Shown in pieces: positions 11,881 to 22,499 of a DNA stretch of 64,000 nucleotides (its first letter is position 1; every line of letters begins with the position of its first letter). Source of the DNA: Limnanthes douglasii subsp. nivea. Taxonomy: Eukaryota > Streptophyta > Magnoliopsida > Brassicales > Limnanthaceae. The stretch spans positions 76,589,910 to 76,653,909 of the forward strand of contig JAUPFV010000001.1 of the NCBI GenBank assembly GCA_036936605.1, read 5' to 3'. A program made the position numbers and the translations under genes. The notes beneath the pieces were generated by a model that had not been told where the DNA came from, did not search any database, and worked only from the letters and a program-made list of their open reading frames with translations.

Positions 11881-12289
11881 ACAAGAAATTGTAAGGAAAA
11901 TTTACCAAGAGAAATTCATAAATCATCAACATAAGCCCATCTACGACACTGTAATTCAAATATTCTTAATAGAGGTATAATAAAATAAAAACATTGCAGA
12001 TCCACTTAAGAGTGCTCTGATGTTTTTTTTATGTACGTGTGAGCTAGGATAAGTTACAGTCGAGAGAACTAAGATAAGTAATTAATACTTAGACATAAGT
12101 TAAGCCTCGACAGAGAAAGTTCAACCTTGGAATGCATTCATCCTTGGATGGGTAATGAGTATAAAGACTTGGATTATCGAACCAAAATTATTTATCTAGA
12201 TTCATATAGTAAATATTTATATATATATTTGTACTATTAAATCTATCTAACGTGGGTCATAATCATTAAAAATCTAGTTTAGATCATAA
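11881..12289. other. unassigned AT-rich sequence
   Basis: No open frame or known repeat is recognised. It may be more of the flanking copia remnant. Confidence 0.3.
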
Positions 12290-12297
12290 TAGGTCAT

Positions 12298-12477
12298 GTT
12301 TTTTTTTTCTTTTGGAGGGAACCTGCAACCGCTACTCAACGAGTGCGCACAGGCTAAACCCTCACTCTGACGCAATATTTCAACCAAGAAAGCGTTTGTA
12401 AAGGGACTCGAACTCATGGCCTTTGGTCACAAGCATGTTTTACTCCACCAACTCGGCTAGTCCTTTCAGGGCCACAG
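12298..12477 (-). mobile_element. tRNA-derived SINE, copy B, with target duplication
   Basis: On the - strand it carries an A-box-like TAGCCGAGTTGGTGG (12445-12459) and a B-box-like GAGTTCGAGTCCC (12403-12415). It ends in GTAGCGGTTGCAGGTTCCC and an A-rich tail (T-run on the + strand at 12299-12318). The 8-bp repeat TAGGTCAT flanks it at 12290-12297 and 12478-12485, a fair target-site duplication. The element is about 180 bp. The sequence is shared with copy A at 10421-10621, so this is a dispersed SINE family and not a tRNA gene. Confidence 0.8.
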
Positions 12478-12485
12478 TAGGTCAT

Positions 12486-13187
12486 ACTACTCATTCAACC
12501 TATGGATATTAATATAGTTAATATATATATACTTACCTTTCGGTCTTAACCTAGATTTAAAATCATTCAATTGAACCCGTAGGTAATTGAAAGCATTACG
12601 ATTATTAGTACTGGGGAAAATATAAAAACTAAAAAACATATAACTAATTCATAATAAAAGTACTTATAGATGTTCAATAACCCTAGAAAAAAAGTTTTAG
12701 CTACGACTAAACATAAAATAAAAGAGAAAGAAGAAGAGAAAGAAAAATCAAATTCTTGATCTTAAAATCAATAAGTTATTTTTGTATCTCTTATTTGTTG
12801 TGATATGATAAGAGTGATAATTTTTCTCTGCATACCTATTATTTATAAACTAAAATATTATATTTTTTAATAAATAATTTTATCTTTTAGCTTAAAAGAT
12901 AGAGTATAATAAATATCCATCAAACTTTATCTTTAACCTTAAAAGGTTGGGTTTTTGTTCTTTTGTTATAAATAATAAGTTTTTATTTTTTGATCCATAA
13001 CTAAAAAAAAAGTTAGTTTCTTTTTCTCTTGTTTATTTTTTGTGACTTTGATTCGTGATTTTTTATCTCCTTCACATCCTTAGATTTTTATTATTTTCTC
13101 AATAGTTCTTTTAATTCCCACTTAAATCCAAAACTAAACACAATGAGGGCTTTTTTTAATAAATTAAACTAGCTAAAAAGTTAGTGT

Positions 13188-13228
<41 letters not shown>

Positions 13229-14800
13229 AAAAATAAATATTTATTGATCAAAATACCACAAACTTATTATTTTGTTAGTCTAGAGCAAAATATAAATATA
13301 AAAATATATAAGTATGATCAAGGGATATTATTATATGGTATAGGACAAGACCGAAGTTTCTATTTTCATCACAAGTTCATGGAATAAGCGAAAACCATTA
13401 ACCACATATGTTAGATAAAATATGAAGAAGTATAAATATATTCAGTTAGTTTTCAAAATTTTGTTTTCATTATATAATCATTTACTTAAAATTTTCTTAA
13501 ACATTTTTGTTATTACATCAAAATAATTTAAATTTTATTTTTAATAGTTATCAATGTACACTTTTCATTATTTTATTTATTCATGTGACAATCAATGGAT
13601 CACAGCCCAGTTGGCCTAGGTCATTAAACAAAAGACACCCGAAAGGATATATGAACTTGTAATAAATATATTTTTTTCTACGTGACTTGTGCAATGTTTA
13701 GTTTTATTGAGCTTTTTAACTAATCCAGTAACGAGCGTTTGATCAATAAGTTCCTTCCTATTTGACTAGGATCATTAGGTGAAGAAGCACTTCAAATAAT
13801 TAGGTTACAAAATAAAACAAGTCATGATATAGAATTAACAGAAATCTCTTTATTTTATGATAATTTTTATATTAACTAGGCATGAAACTCAGTTTCCCGG
13901 TGAAAATTTATAATAATATCTTTATTTATTTATTTCTTCTAATCATATATGATAATTACTTTTTTTGAAAAAAAACATTATGTAAAGGATTATATTCAAA
14001 TTAGAATCACATGTAAATTATTTTTAAAAAATTATAGACATAAGGAATATACTAAATCTATTCTGATATAACTCTAAACATGCAATCGTTAATTTTTATT
14101 GCTAAATATCAGTTTATTATGTTAAATCAATATCCTAAGATCTTAAACTGTACAATATATAATATTCAATGATCATGACATTTTTTTATTTATGATATTT
14201 TTTTATACTAAACACTTTAACCCATATACCACACACTTAAGAATATATTTTGCCCCCAATATACAACTTTGAAAACATAAAGAAGATAATATGGAACAAT
14301 GGTATCTTACGTTCATTGTTAGGGTAAAAGCTTATTGTTTTTTCAAAAGAAGCTAAAATTTATTTATTTGAATCCATACTTGTCATATAATAATTATAAG
14401 AATCAAAAATAGAAAATTGTTAACAAGAAAGAAATCAAAATGTGAGAATATTACAGATCAAGAGTAAAACTGATTTCAAGTAACCTGTTTGGGCAGCTTT
14501 TCGTGATCATTTTCAACTCACCTAAGCACATTTAATTTTTATAAGAGTATGATTACGATCACACAACTACACCTAAATGAAGTACAAAAAAATTAGTGTA
14601 TAAGGAATTTGTCACGATTATTATTGCGCTCATCATGGTGAAGTCCAAAATTGTTTAATTTCTTTTAAATTAATGACATGTCTAGGACTTCGTCCCGATC
14701 ACCTTTGTGCTCGTTGCGACGAAGTATTTTTTTTTCTTTCTAAAAAAGTTACTAAAAGAAGTTAAGATAAAATAATGGAAATACTCATATTGGGTTACTT
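12486..14800. other. AT-rich intergenic DNA
   Basis: About 2.3 kb with no supported gene. Long A/T runs, scattered stops in all frames and one (TA)n microsatellite are all I can see. Confidence 0.5.
13190..13225. repeat. (TA)n microsatellite
   Basis: About 18 uninterrupted AT dinucleotides. Confidence 0.95.
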
Positions 14801-15620
14801 CCCAATCAACGCTTAATTTAAAGTCGCTAGCTCAAATATTTATATTTATAGTTTAGAACTTTGAGAGGGAATGAGATCCGATCTTCTTCAATAATATTCT
14901 TAGAAATATGGTTTCAGCTGGTGTTTTTTTACCTTAAATATTCTATTTTCTGGAATACGATATCACATCACAATTTTATCTTCTTCTCTGAAATGACACT
15001 TCTTCTAATTTAGACACATATTAATATATACAAATTTCACTTCCTTCACAACTGAATTTAGTTTTCTATGATACTTAGTTATGGAGTTTTAGGCATCTTT
15101 CATTAAAACTCAATGCAATGATATCGAGGGCTGATCTTTCTTATATCTCTATCGCCAAATTAGTGACTTATTTGAGTTTTCTTAGTACCTTCAATAATTA
15201 TTCTTCATATGTATCACTCAAAGAGAAATTAGTAATAAAGTGACAATCGTTAGGTTCTTTCATATAGACACCCAGTTATTGCGATAGTGGAGGTTTTGAC
15301 TCTAATTTAGGAATTTCAACTTTTAATGATTCATTTTTAAACTTTAAAGTCTGAAAATTCGTAGTTCGAATTGGTGGATTTTTCAATCTTTTCATAAAAT
15401 TTATAAATTTTTCATTTTTAATCATTTTTCATCTAGTATATCTAATGGAGTTTTTGAAATAGAATGATAAACAATTTATGTATGCATTTATCACTTAGTT
15501 CACCTATTCATACTTTTAGTTTTTAGGTTTGATATCTATGAATTTCCTTGGAGTAACTCAAAATTTTCTTCCTAAGATGAGAGGTACAAGTGTATCTTCC
15601 TCCATGTCTAAAATTAATAA
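14800..15620 (-). pseudogene. Athila-like Ty3/gypsy remnant (protease and pre-RT linker)
   Basis: On the - strand, 15608-15561 reads DMEEDTLVPLILGRKF, as in Athila-group proteases (a V-P-L/I-I-L-G-R-P/K-F-L block). Around 15325-15275 it reads LKVEIPKLESKPPLSQ, and around 15205-15165 LLKVLRKLK. Both follow the same order in the Athila pol linker before RT. The remaining 14800-15090 is too decayed to place. Family assignment is by memory of conserved blocks and is moderate. Confidence 0.5.
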
Positions 15621-15659
15621 GATACTAGAACAATAATTGAGATGAAAACTTTATTACTT

Positions 15660-16656
15660 TCTATTTTGCTATTCCAATGGATCGTATTCTCGAAATGATT
15701 ACTCAGTTTGGTTCTTTGGTTGTCAAAAGGCATTTGCCTAGGCATATTTATCAGTTAGAATTAGTTAATCACCATTTAAATCTTGGATTTGAGGTAATTT
15801 TATTATACCTCTTTACTTTTATTCTCATTATCATTGTTGGATACTTATCTTTATGATTTTTCTGTAGCTTATCTTTAATGACTGATGTGGTGTAGTTATG
15901 CTCAAGTAAATTATGTAGATCACATGTTAGATCTCTAATCCATATTCCGTGGTGCTTCCTATCGCAATAATGAGAGTCGTAAATTAAGGGAAACTTTTAC
16001 TTATAGTGTTGATAGAGAGAGAAAATCATGGAAGTTGTTATCCGAAAGTGAATACAGGGTGAAATATATATTCGGTCACATAAAATCTAAAGCTTCTAAA
16101 TTAAAAAATACATCCCTTGAAATTTTGCAATATAAAGATGATACTTCGACCCCTCGGGATAAGATTTATACTACAAATAACACTTTCCTAGATTTGCATA
16201 AAATTATTGTAAAGACTAGAGATGAAACTAATGTTGCTATATCAACTTTAGAAGCTTTATGCTACAAGTTAGATTCTTCAGCAGCTAAGTATGTTACTAC
16301 CTTGATGGAGCTTGCTACTAAGCGCAAAGTTTGATAACTTAATTTTGAAAAGTATAAGTCTCTTTTAATTTCTTGTGCCCACGAAGATGTTATGGAGGCG
16401 TGATCCAAGTTGGTGTTAGATGTCCATGATCTTCCCCTGATACTAATAACTATATCTAGTGCAATTTTCCTGAAGTGCAATGGCAAAAAACTATGATCTG
16501 GACGGCTAAACCTCATCGTTTTATTCCTTTTTGTTAAAATGAACTAATATGGGTAAACAGATTTGTCACATGATTGAAAATTTTGAAGATGAAAATTGGA
16601 AAAAAGATGAATATGGTGAAGGAATTGGTGTTAATAAAGATGCGTCTGAAGGAGGT
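15660..16656 (+). pseudogene. unrecognised exon-like sequence interrupted by element 2
   Basis: A 99-codon open frame (16035-16334) is predicted helical and charged (SKASKLKNTSLEILQ; TNVAISTLEALCYKL). An upstream stretch at 15681-15791 (MDRILEMITQFGSLVVK) is followed by GT...AG signals like an intron. A Glu/Asp/Lys-rich segment near 16570-16650 leads into the element 2 insertion. The sequence resumes at 23902. I do not recognise a family. It may be an old gene fragment or part of another transposon. Confidence 0.3.
16652..16656. repeat. target-site duplication of element 2, left copy
   Basis: GAGGT directly abuts the LTR that starts at 16657. The same five bases follow the other LTR at 23897-23901. 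Confidence 0.9.
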
Positions 16657-17066
16657 TGAAGAGTTCAAGAATAGCTTGAGGGGTGATTTTGTGTTACGAG
16701 AATCTTTTAGTAGCTAGATAGTCTTTTAATTCTTTGTTAGGGTTCATTTTAAGAGAGAGAAAGTGAGAGCTTAGATTAAGTAGAGAGAGAAAGTAATCTT
16801 ATATTAATCCTGGAATCTATAAAGCGTGTGTGGTCCTTTTATAGTACAATTACGGGTCCCACACGCTTTAATTCTCGTTTATTACATCTTTGGTCCCTAT
16901 ATTTTTTCACCTTTTCATAATGGCTATCTCTATTGTAGTCTATACAATTATCCCCTAATACAACTTCTTCTTTACAATTTTCTCCTTACAAACTTCTTCT
17001 TTACGATTCTCTCCTAATAAACTTCTTCTTGCAATTTTACCACACGTCTTTTATTCTCCCTCATCA
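16657..17066 (-). repeat. 3' LTR of element 2
   Basis: In element orientation it starts TGATGAGGGAG at 17066 and ends CTTCA at 16657. It carries CTATAAAAGG as TATA box and two TTTCTCTCTCTA stretches. It is about 29 bp longer than the 5' LTR because of one extra unit of an AACTTCTTCTTTACAATTTTCTCCT repeat near 16965-17035. Confidence 0.95.
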
Positions 17067-17082
17067 GTAGCCTTCCAGTCCT
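17067..17082 (-). promoter_or_regulatory. polypurine tract of element 2
   Basis: The - strand reads GGACTGGAAGGCTAC immediately before the LTR start TGATGAGG, a slightly decayed version of the GGGGGGCTAC tract seen in the sister elements. Confidence 0.65.
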
Positions 17083-17120
17083 AGTAAAAATATTTTTATT
17101 GGGACTGTACACGTCGAAGA

Positions 17121-17711
17121 ATGCAGCATCTGGAAGATCGAAAAAATCATTACAAGTTCAAGGCATCGCTGGTCTCCTCACAACTTGAAGAGGTAAAGAA
17201 ACAATACACTCATGTGGAGATTCAAGCAGATGCACTTTACGAAAGACTATCTACCTCTGAGAACTATGTCATCATACTCGAAAGATGTTGCCAGGAGGAA
17301 AGAGACCTCAATCAAAAGAAGACGGGGGCTCAAGAAAAACTCTTGACCGAACTTCAAAAGGCTCATGAACTGGCATGCAGGGGATTTAAAGACTGTTGTG
17401 ATGACTATGAAAAGGTGCTGAAGGACAGAGAAAAGTTGGTGAAGCGAATTGAAGATTTTCCTTGGCAAGTTGAGGAGGAGAAGGAAAAACCCGTGAATGC
17501 CAATGCGGCTAAGTGCACAAACAACCTCAATGCTCGAGATGTTACAGTCCAAGCAGGCCTGATTACCCAAATTCATGTAGAGCACCCCAAATATGACTTA
17601 GGAAGCTTTTGGAAGCTCATCTCCCCGGACCTCTGTCCTCCTCACATTGTGGTGAGTGATAGTGAATCATTATATTCTGAGGAAAACCACTCATCGGATA
17701 AGTCTGGCTAA
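17121..17711 (+). CDS. truncated antisense protein (aORF) of element 2, coiled coil
   Basis: This 196-codon frame is open from ATG to stop, on the strand opposite to the element's pol, and starts 54 bp from the 3' LTR. Residues 1-125 are rich in Lys, Glu, Leu and Gln with heptad-like spacing (LVSSQLEEVKKQY; KDREKLVKRIEDF), so a coiled coil is likely. The C-terminus is acidic and Ser-rich (SDSESLYSEENHSSD), like the tails of the antisense genes in elements 1 and 3. The globular N-terminal domain seen in element 3 is absent. The gene converges on integrase across a minisatellite. Its cellular role is unknown, and expression is not shown. Confidence 0.7.
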   Translation: MQHLEDRKNHYKFKASLVSSQLEEVKKQYTHVEIQADALYERLSTSENYVIILERCCQEERDLNQKKTGAQEKLLTELQKAHELACRGFKDCCDDYEKVLKDREKLVKRIEDFPWQVEEEKEKPVNANAAKCTNNLNARDVTVQAGLITQIHVEHPKYDLGSFWKLISPDLCPPHIVVSDSESLYSEENHSSDKSG

Positions 17712-17966
17712 TTAGGAAAAATGGTAGCATAGTTAGCAGTTTTTGTGTATGTCCTTTTAAGGCGATTTTTGTAACCTTGCTGACTTTGTTCGAGGATATG
17801 GACTCCTCGGATTTTTTTTGTATGCCCCAGTATGGAATGTTGATCGTGTAATTTGTTAATTTGCATACGTTTCATAAGTGTTTGCCAACTCACGTTGAAT
17901 AGTTGATCTATACCGACTTGCATCGTAATATTCATTAAGAACTGTGATAACAGTAACTTAGAAATA

Positions 17967-18263
17967 GTTAGAAGCACCACAAAATTCGAGGCACAAAATA
18001 TTGTGACCCAAATAATAGTTCGAGGCACCAAAAAATATAAATAGTTCGAAGCACCAAAAAAAATTCGGGGCACAAAATATTGTGACCCAAATAATAGTTC
18101 GAGGCACCAAAAAATATAAATAGTTCAAAGCACCAAAAAAATTCGGGGCACAAAATATTGTGACCCAAATAATAGTTCGAGGCACCAAAAAATATAAATA
18201 GTTCGAAGCACCAAAAAAATTCGGGGCACAAAATATTGTGACCCAAATAATAGTTCGAGGCAA
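17967..18263. repeat. minisatellite downstream of pol in element 2
   Basis: About 3.8 units of 78-79 bp (anchor GCACAAAATATTGTGACCC at 17991, 18070, 18148 and 18226). Each unit holds shorter internal echoes of GTTCGAGGCACCAAAAAA. Its translations give repetitive open frames on the - strand that are not genes. It lies between the convergent pol and antisense genes. Confidence 0.9.
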
Positions 18264-18274
18264 AAAATGCGTTG

Positions 18275-18350
18275 TATTAATTAGCTCATAGTGGCGCCTC
18301 GTTAAAACCTTCCTGTGCCTAACAGGGTAGGAAAGAGTATGCCCTCGTAG
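18275..18350 (-). other. conserved post-pol block of element 2
   Basis: The - strand reads GAGGGCATACTCTTTCCTAC, then CCTGTTAGGCAC and GGAAGGTTTTAACGAGGCGCC. Element 3 (52601-52660) has GGGGCACACTCTTTCCTATC ... GGAGGTTTTAATGAGG, and element 1 (5098-5140) a decayed version. It lies outside the pol frame, so conservation suggests an RNA or DNA signal. Similar blocks are common after pol in plant LTR elements. The function is unknown to me. Confidence 0.6.
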
Positions 18351-18406
18351 TTTTTGTAAACCTGGAAATACAAAAAAAAAACAAGCATTACATTCTAACT
18401 TGTTCC

Positions 18407-19700
18407 TCATTCAAGGTACAATTTTAAGTGTTTGATGTTCCATGGAAGCCTGAGATATCGTCCTTCCTTGTCTTTTAATCTATATATTCCTTGTTTCATT
18501 TTTTCTGTTACTTCATAGGGGCCCTCCCAATTTGGTCCTAATTTTCCAAGACTCTTCTCTTTAGTGTGTAGAAAGACTTTGCGTAATACTTTGCCCCCCA
18601 CCTTAAAATCTCTGTGCTTTACTTTAGAAGCATATCTACTCCTCATTAGGGTTTAATAATGCAAAGACTTCAACTGTGCGCGTTGTCTTTTCTCTTCAAC
18701 CAGATCTAATTCTAAGGTTTTGTTTTGGTCGTTTACATCTTCTGTATAAGTTGCCACACGATATGATGGGAAGACAATCTCTGAAGGGACAATTGCATAC
18801 ATACCGTACACTAATGCAAATGGAGATGCAGCAGTGGCAGTTCGAGGCGTTGTCCTATAAGCCCATAATACTTTTTGTAAATAATCAGGCCATCTTCCTG
18901 CCTTTCCCTCCAAATTCTTTTTCAACCCATCCAGAATTGTTCGATTGGTCACTTCCACCTGACCGTTAGCCTGGGGATGAAATGGGTCAGAAAAGCATTG
19001 TCGTATGCCCCTGGAAAGGCAAAAGCTTTTAAATTATTTTTTGTCGAACTGAGGTCCGTTATCCGTTGTGATTTGCATTGGTACCCCGAAGTGACAGCAA
19101 ATATTTGAAACGACGAATTTGATAAAATCTTTTGCTTTCGTCCCTACTAGGGGTTCCGTTTCCACCCATTTAGAAAAATAATCCACCGCTACAATTATAA
19201 TTTGTCTGCCTCCAGACACCATTGGTAGGGCCCTAACTATATCAATGCCCCACCTGTCAAATGGAACCAGTTCTGAAATACTCTCCAAGAACACCCCCAG
19301 GCTTGTGGATTATGTTTGCATAGCGCTGACACGTATCACATCGTTTTACCAAGTCTTTCGCATCCGAAGAGATAGTCGGCCAATAATAACCAGCCAGAAA
19401 CACACGTCGAATTAACGCCTTATACCCACAATGGGCTGAACCTTCCCCATCGTGCAATTCGGACATGACAAATTGTGACTCATCCTTGTTTAGACACCTT
19501 AGTAATGGTCGGCTCAAATATTTCTTATACAAAACGCCTCCTAACATGATATACCCATGAGACTTGAACCTGATCTTCCTAGCCTCATACTTTCCAGCGG
19601 GTAAAGTATCTTTTTCCAAGAAGTCAATAATTTCTGACCTTCAATCATTTGTGATCACATTGCTTACCTCTTTAATGTTCATTGAATGCTCTACATCGAT
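18407..19700 (-). pseudogene. integrase of element 2
   Basis: In element orientation: a zinc-binding region (HCGYKALIRR ... CDTCQRYAN, 19619-19257), then GIDIVRALP with the first Asp, ITTDNGPQFD with the second (near 19070), and QANGQVEVTNRT with the Glu (near 18960). A C-terminal GPYEVTEK ... LKLYLE tail ends at 18407. All three catalytic residues are present, but the frame is broken near 19034 and near 18650. Integrase would join the element DNA to the host chromosome. Confidence 0.85.
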
Positions 19701-20650
19701 CACGACCAAAGGATGCTCCTGAATCAAGACCCATGGGTATCCCTCCGTTCGCGAGGCTGTAACCAAATAATCTGGGACGATATTTGCCTCTCTTCGAACA
19801 TGTTAATACTGAACCCCATTGAATTCAGCAACCAAATCTTTTAATGCTTTCAGATACTGTATCAGCCTATCTTTTCTGGCCTCAAACTCACCCAAATCTT
19901 GATTTATCACCAACTGTAAATCACTGATCAGTTTAATCTTTTTGGCCCCACATATTCGAGCTAAGCGCAAGCCGCCAATGTTGCCTCATACTCTGCCTTA
20001 TTATTAGTTGCCTTGAAACCAAATTGAATAGCTTGGAGCATGGATATACCTTCTGGAGAAATTAACTGGACACCCGCACCACTTCCAGAGTTATCCGACC
20101 CTCCATTCTTTTGAACCAACAATTCCGTGTCATCAAAGTGGTCAATAGTCTCCATGTCATCCATTTCTGAGTGGAATTCAACAAAAAAATCAGCCAAAAC
20201 CTGAGCTTTTATCGCCGTCCGAGGCTCGAACGTTATGTCAAAATCTCCCAATTCGACTGACCATTTAGTCATCCTTCCGGATATATCGGGCCTTTGTAAC
20301 AAACCTTTCAGGGAAAATGTCATTCGAACAACAATATGATGTACCTGGAAATAAGGTCTCATTTTTCGGGCGGCTATTACCAAAGCCAAAGCTGTCTTTT
20401 CCAACTTAAGATATTGTTTCTCAGCATCCAACAAACTTTTAATGACATAATAAATGGGTTTCAAAAGAGTGTCCTCTTCCCGGAGTAAAACGACACTAAC
20501 CGCACAATCTGATACCGCCACGTAGACAATTAATCTCTCCCCTACCAATGGTTTATATAGTATATCAGGGGACGTCAAATATTCTTGAATTTGGCGAAAA
20601 GCTGCTGAACACTCATTGCTCCAATTAAATTGTTTTGCATTGCACAATAC
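19700..20650 (-). pseudogene. RNase H plus second (archaeal-type) RNase H of element 2
   Basis: 20647-20180 is the RT-linked RNase H and connection (SLLDAEKQYLKLEKTALAL; SVELGDFDITFEP). From about 20120 the second RNase H begins, with NKAEYEATLA near 20000 holding its Glu. Its first catalytic motif reads QKNGGS where element 3 has RTDGGS, so the Asp has become Asn. Stops and a frame change follow after 19961. The tandem RNase H pair places the element in the Tat lineage. Confidence 0.8.
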
Positions 20651-20659
20651 CTTGAAGAA

Positions 20660-21600
20660 AGGTGCACATTTGTCCGATGATCAAGAAATGAATATATTCA
20701 GTGTTGCCAATCTCCTCGTCAAGATTTGGACTTCCTTGATATTCCGAGGTGGATTCATGGTTGTTAAAGCTTTTATCTGTTCTGGGTCAGCCTCTATACC
20801 TTTTTCACTTATCATATAGCCAAGGAACTTACCCGATCGTACCCCAAAAACACACTTTTCCTGATTCAGTTTCAAATTGAACTTACTCAAATTGTTAAAA
20901 GTTTCCTCCAAGTTAGAAAAATGATCTTCGTCCCGCAAACTCTTGACAAGCATATCATCGATATACACTTCGACATTCCTACCAATTCCCCTCAAAGGTT
21001 TTGTTGAGCAAGCGTTGATAAGTTGCCCCTGCATTTTTTAGGCCAAATGGCATGACCTTGTAGCAATATAATCCTCTCCCGGTGATAAATGACGTGTTCT
21101 CTTCATATTTTGCATATAACCGAATTTGATTATATCCTGAATATGCGTCCATGAAAGACAATAATCGATTAACTAAAGTCGAATCCACTAACTAATCAAT
21201 GCGGGGCACCGGAAAATGATCCTTAGGGCAAGCTTTATTCAGGTCCGTAAAATCCACACACATCTTCCATTTGCCATTCTTTTTCTTGACCAAGCCTGGA
21301 TTCGAGGCCCATACGGGATACTTTGACTCTCGAATGTGGCCTATGCTTAATAACCTTTCCACCTTCAAAAGAATAGCTGCAGACTTTTCCTGAGAAACTG
21401 GTATATTTTTCTGGACAATGGGTCGAACATAAAGCCGTACTGCAAGTTTATGACATATTATCTCTGATGGTACTCCCGTCATATCATGTGCACACCAAGC
21501 AAACATGTCGAGCTTGTTAGACAAAAACGCAATCAATCTTTCTCTGAACTCAAAAGAAAGATTTACTCCGATCTTCAAAACAATTCCATCTCTAAATTTA
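20660..21600 (-). pseudogene. reverse transcriptase of element 2
   Basis: The linker VRPIVQKNIPVSQEKSAAI and NGKWKMCVDFTDLNKACPKD are near 21440-21230. SFMDAYSGYNQIRLYAKYEE follows near 21160-21100, then YCYKVMPFGLKNAGATYQRL, and the active site EVYIDDMLVKS near 20975. YIDD is intact. A stop just after 21190 and a frame change near 21000 break the polyprotein. RT copies the element RNA into DNA inside the particle. Confidence 0.85.
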
Positions 21601-21692
21601 TGCTCCTCGGAATCCTCTTCTGGGACCAGAAATCCAGGGGTCTCCCTCGGATCATCACATGGAATGATTTCGGAGGAAGGCCCATTTAATTG

Positions 21693-22499
21693 CTATGTCT
21701 TGTCCGATACATCTCCCCGAACTCCCTTCGAGGATAAAGCTATCTGGTAACATTCTCGGGCCATCTTCTGGCTGCTCCTAATTGTCCTGATGTTGTTTCC
21801 TACCACATATTTCAGACACTGGTGCACCGTCGAAATCACACCATGCATTCGGGACAGCCAAGAGCGTCCCAAAATCACATTATATAAAGTTGGTGCGTCA
21901 ACAACGATAAATAGTACTTCTACTTCCCTCTTAAACGGCCCACGATCTAACTCGACCACGCACTGAAATTCTCCAACAACCACTGATGTGGCTCCGGTAA
22001 ACCCCACTATAGTTCTGTCGGACCGTCGTATAACAGGTGGGTCAGAAATTCTCCTGTATGTGCTCATAAATAAGATGTTTATGGAACTTCCCGTGTCAAT
22101 AAGTATCTTCTGAACTTGATTTATGGCAATACCCGCAGCAATCACTACCGCATCTTCGTGCGGGCCCACGACATTTCGCATATCATCATCATCAAAACAT
22201 ATAATGGGGGAAGGTAAGCGATGCATTTGTGCTGACACCCCTGCTTCAACCTGAGTGGTCAAATTGACCATATGTCTTTTATGCGAGCTATTAGAATTCT
22301 CTGCGATGGTATCTCCTCCAAAGATAGCCAGGGACTCAAAGAAAGCACAGAGGTCGTTTACTTTCCCCCTCGGAATAATATCCTCCACCATGTTCACGTT
22401 GTTCCTCCCCTCATTGGGATCCAGATACTCTTGCTCAATATAAAAAACATCAACCTCCTCGGAAATCACCATGGCAGTATGAACGATTTTTTGGAACAA
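21693..22499 (-). pseudogene. aspartic protease region of element 2 pol
   Basis: A 268-codon stretch remains open. The active-site motif LIDTGSSINILFM lies near 22105-22065, and ILGRSWLSRMHGV follows near 21880-21835. Upstream, EDIIPRGKVNDLCAFFESLA links to gag. The protease would cut the Gag-Pol polyprotein. The D-T-G triad is intact, but flanking pol frames are broken, so I class it as a pseudogene. Confidence 0.85.

Noticed and set aside
12403..12459. Possible tRNA gene with A and B boxes
   Set aside because: No full cloverleaf. The sequence is repeated at 10421-10621 and has a SINE tail and target duplication.
17958..18410. Open frames of 92-150 codons with repeated NYYLGHNI-type units on the - strand
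   Set aside because: Translation of the 78-bp minisatellite after the integrase stop. The unit length is a multiple of three in most copies, which keeps frames open by chance.
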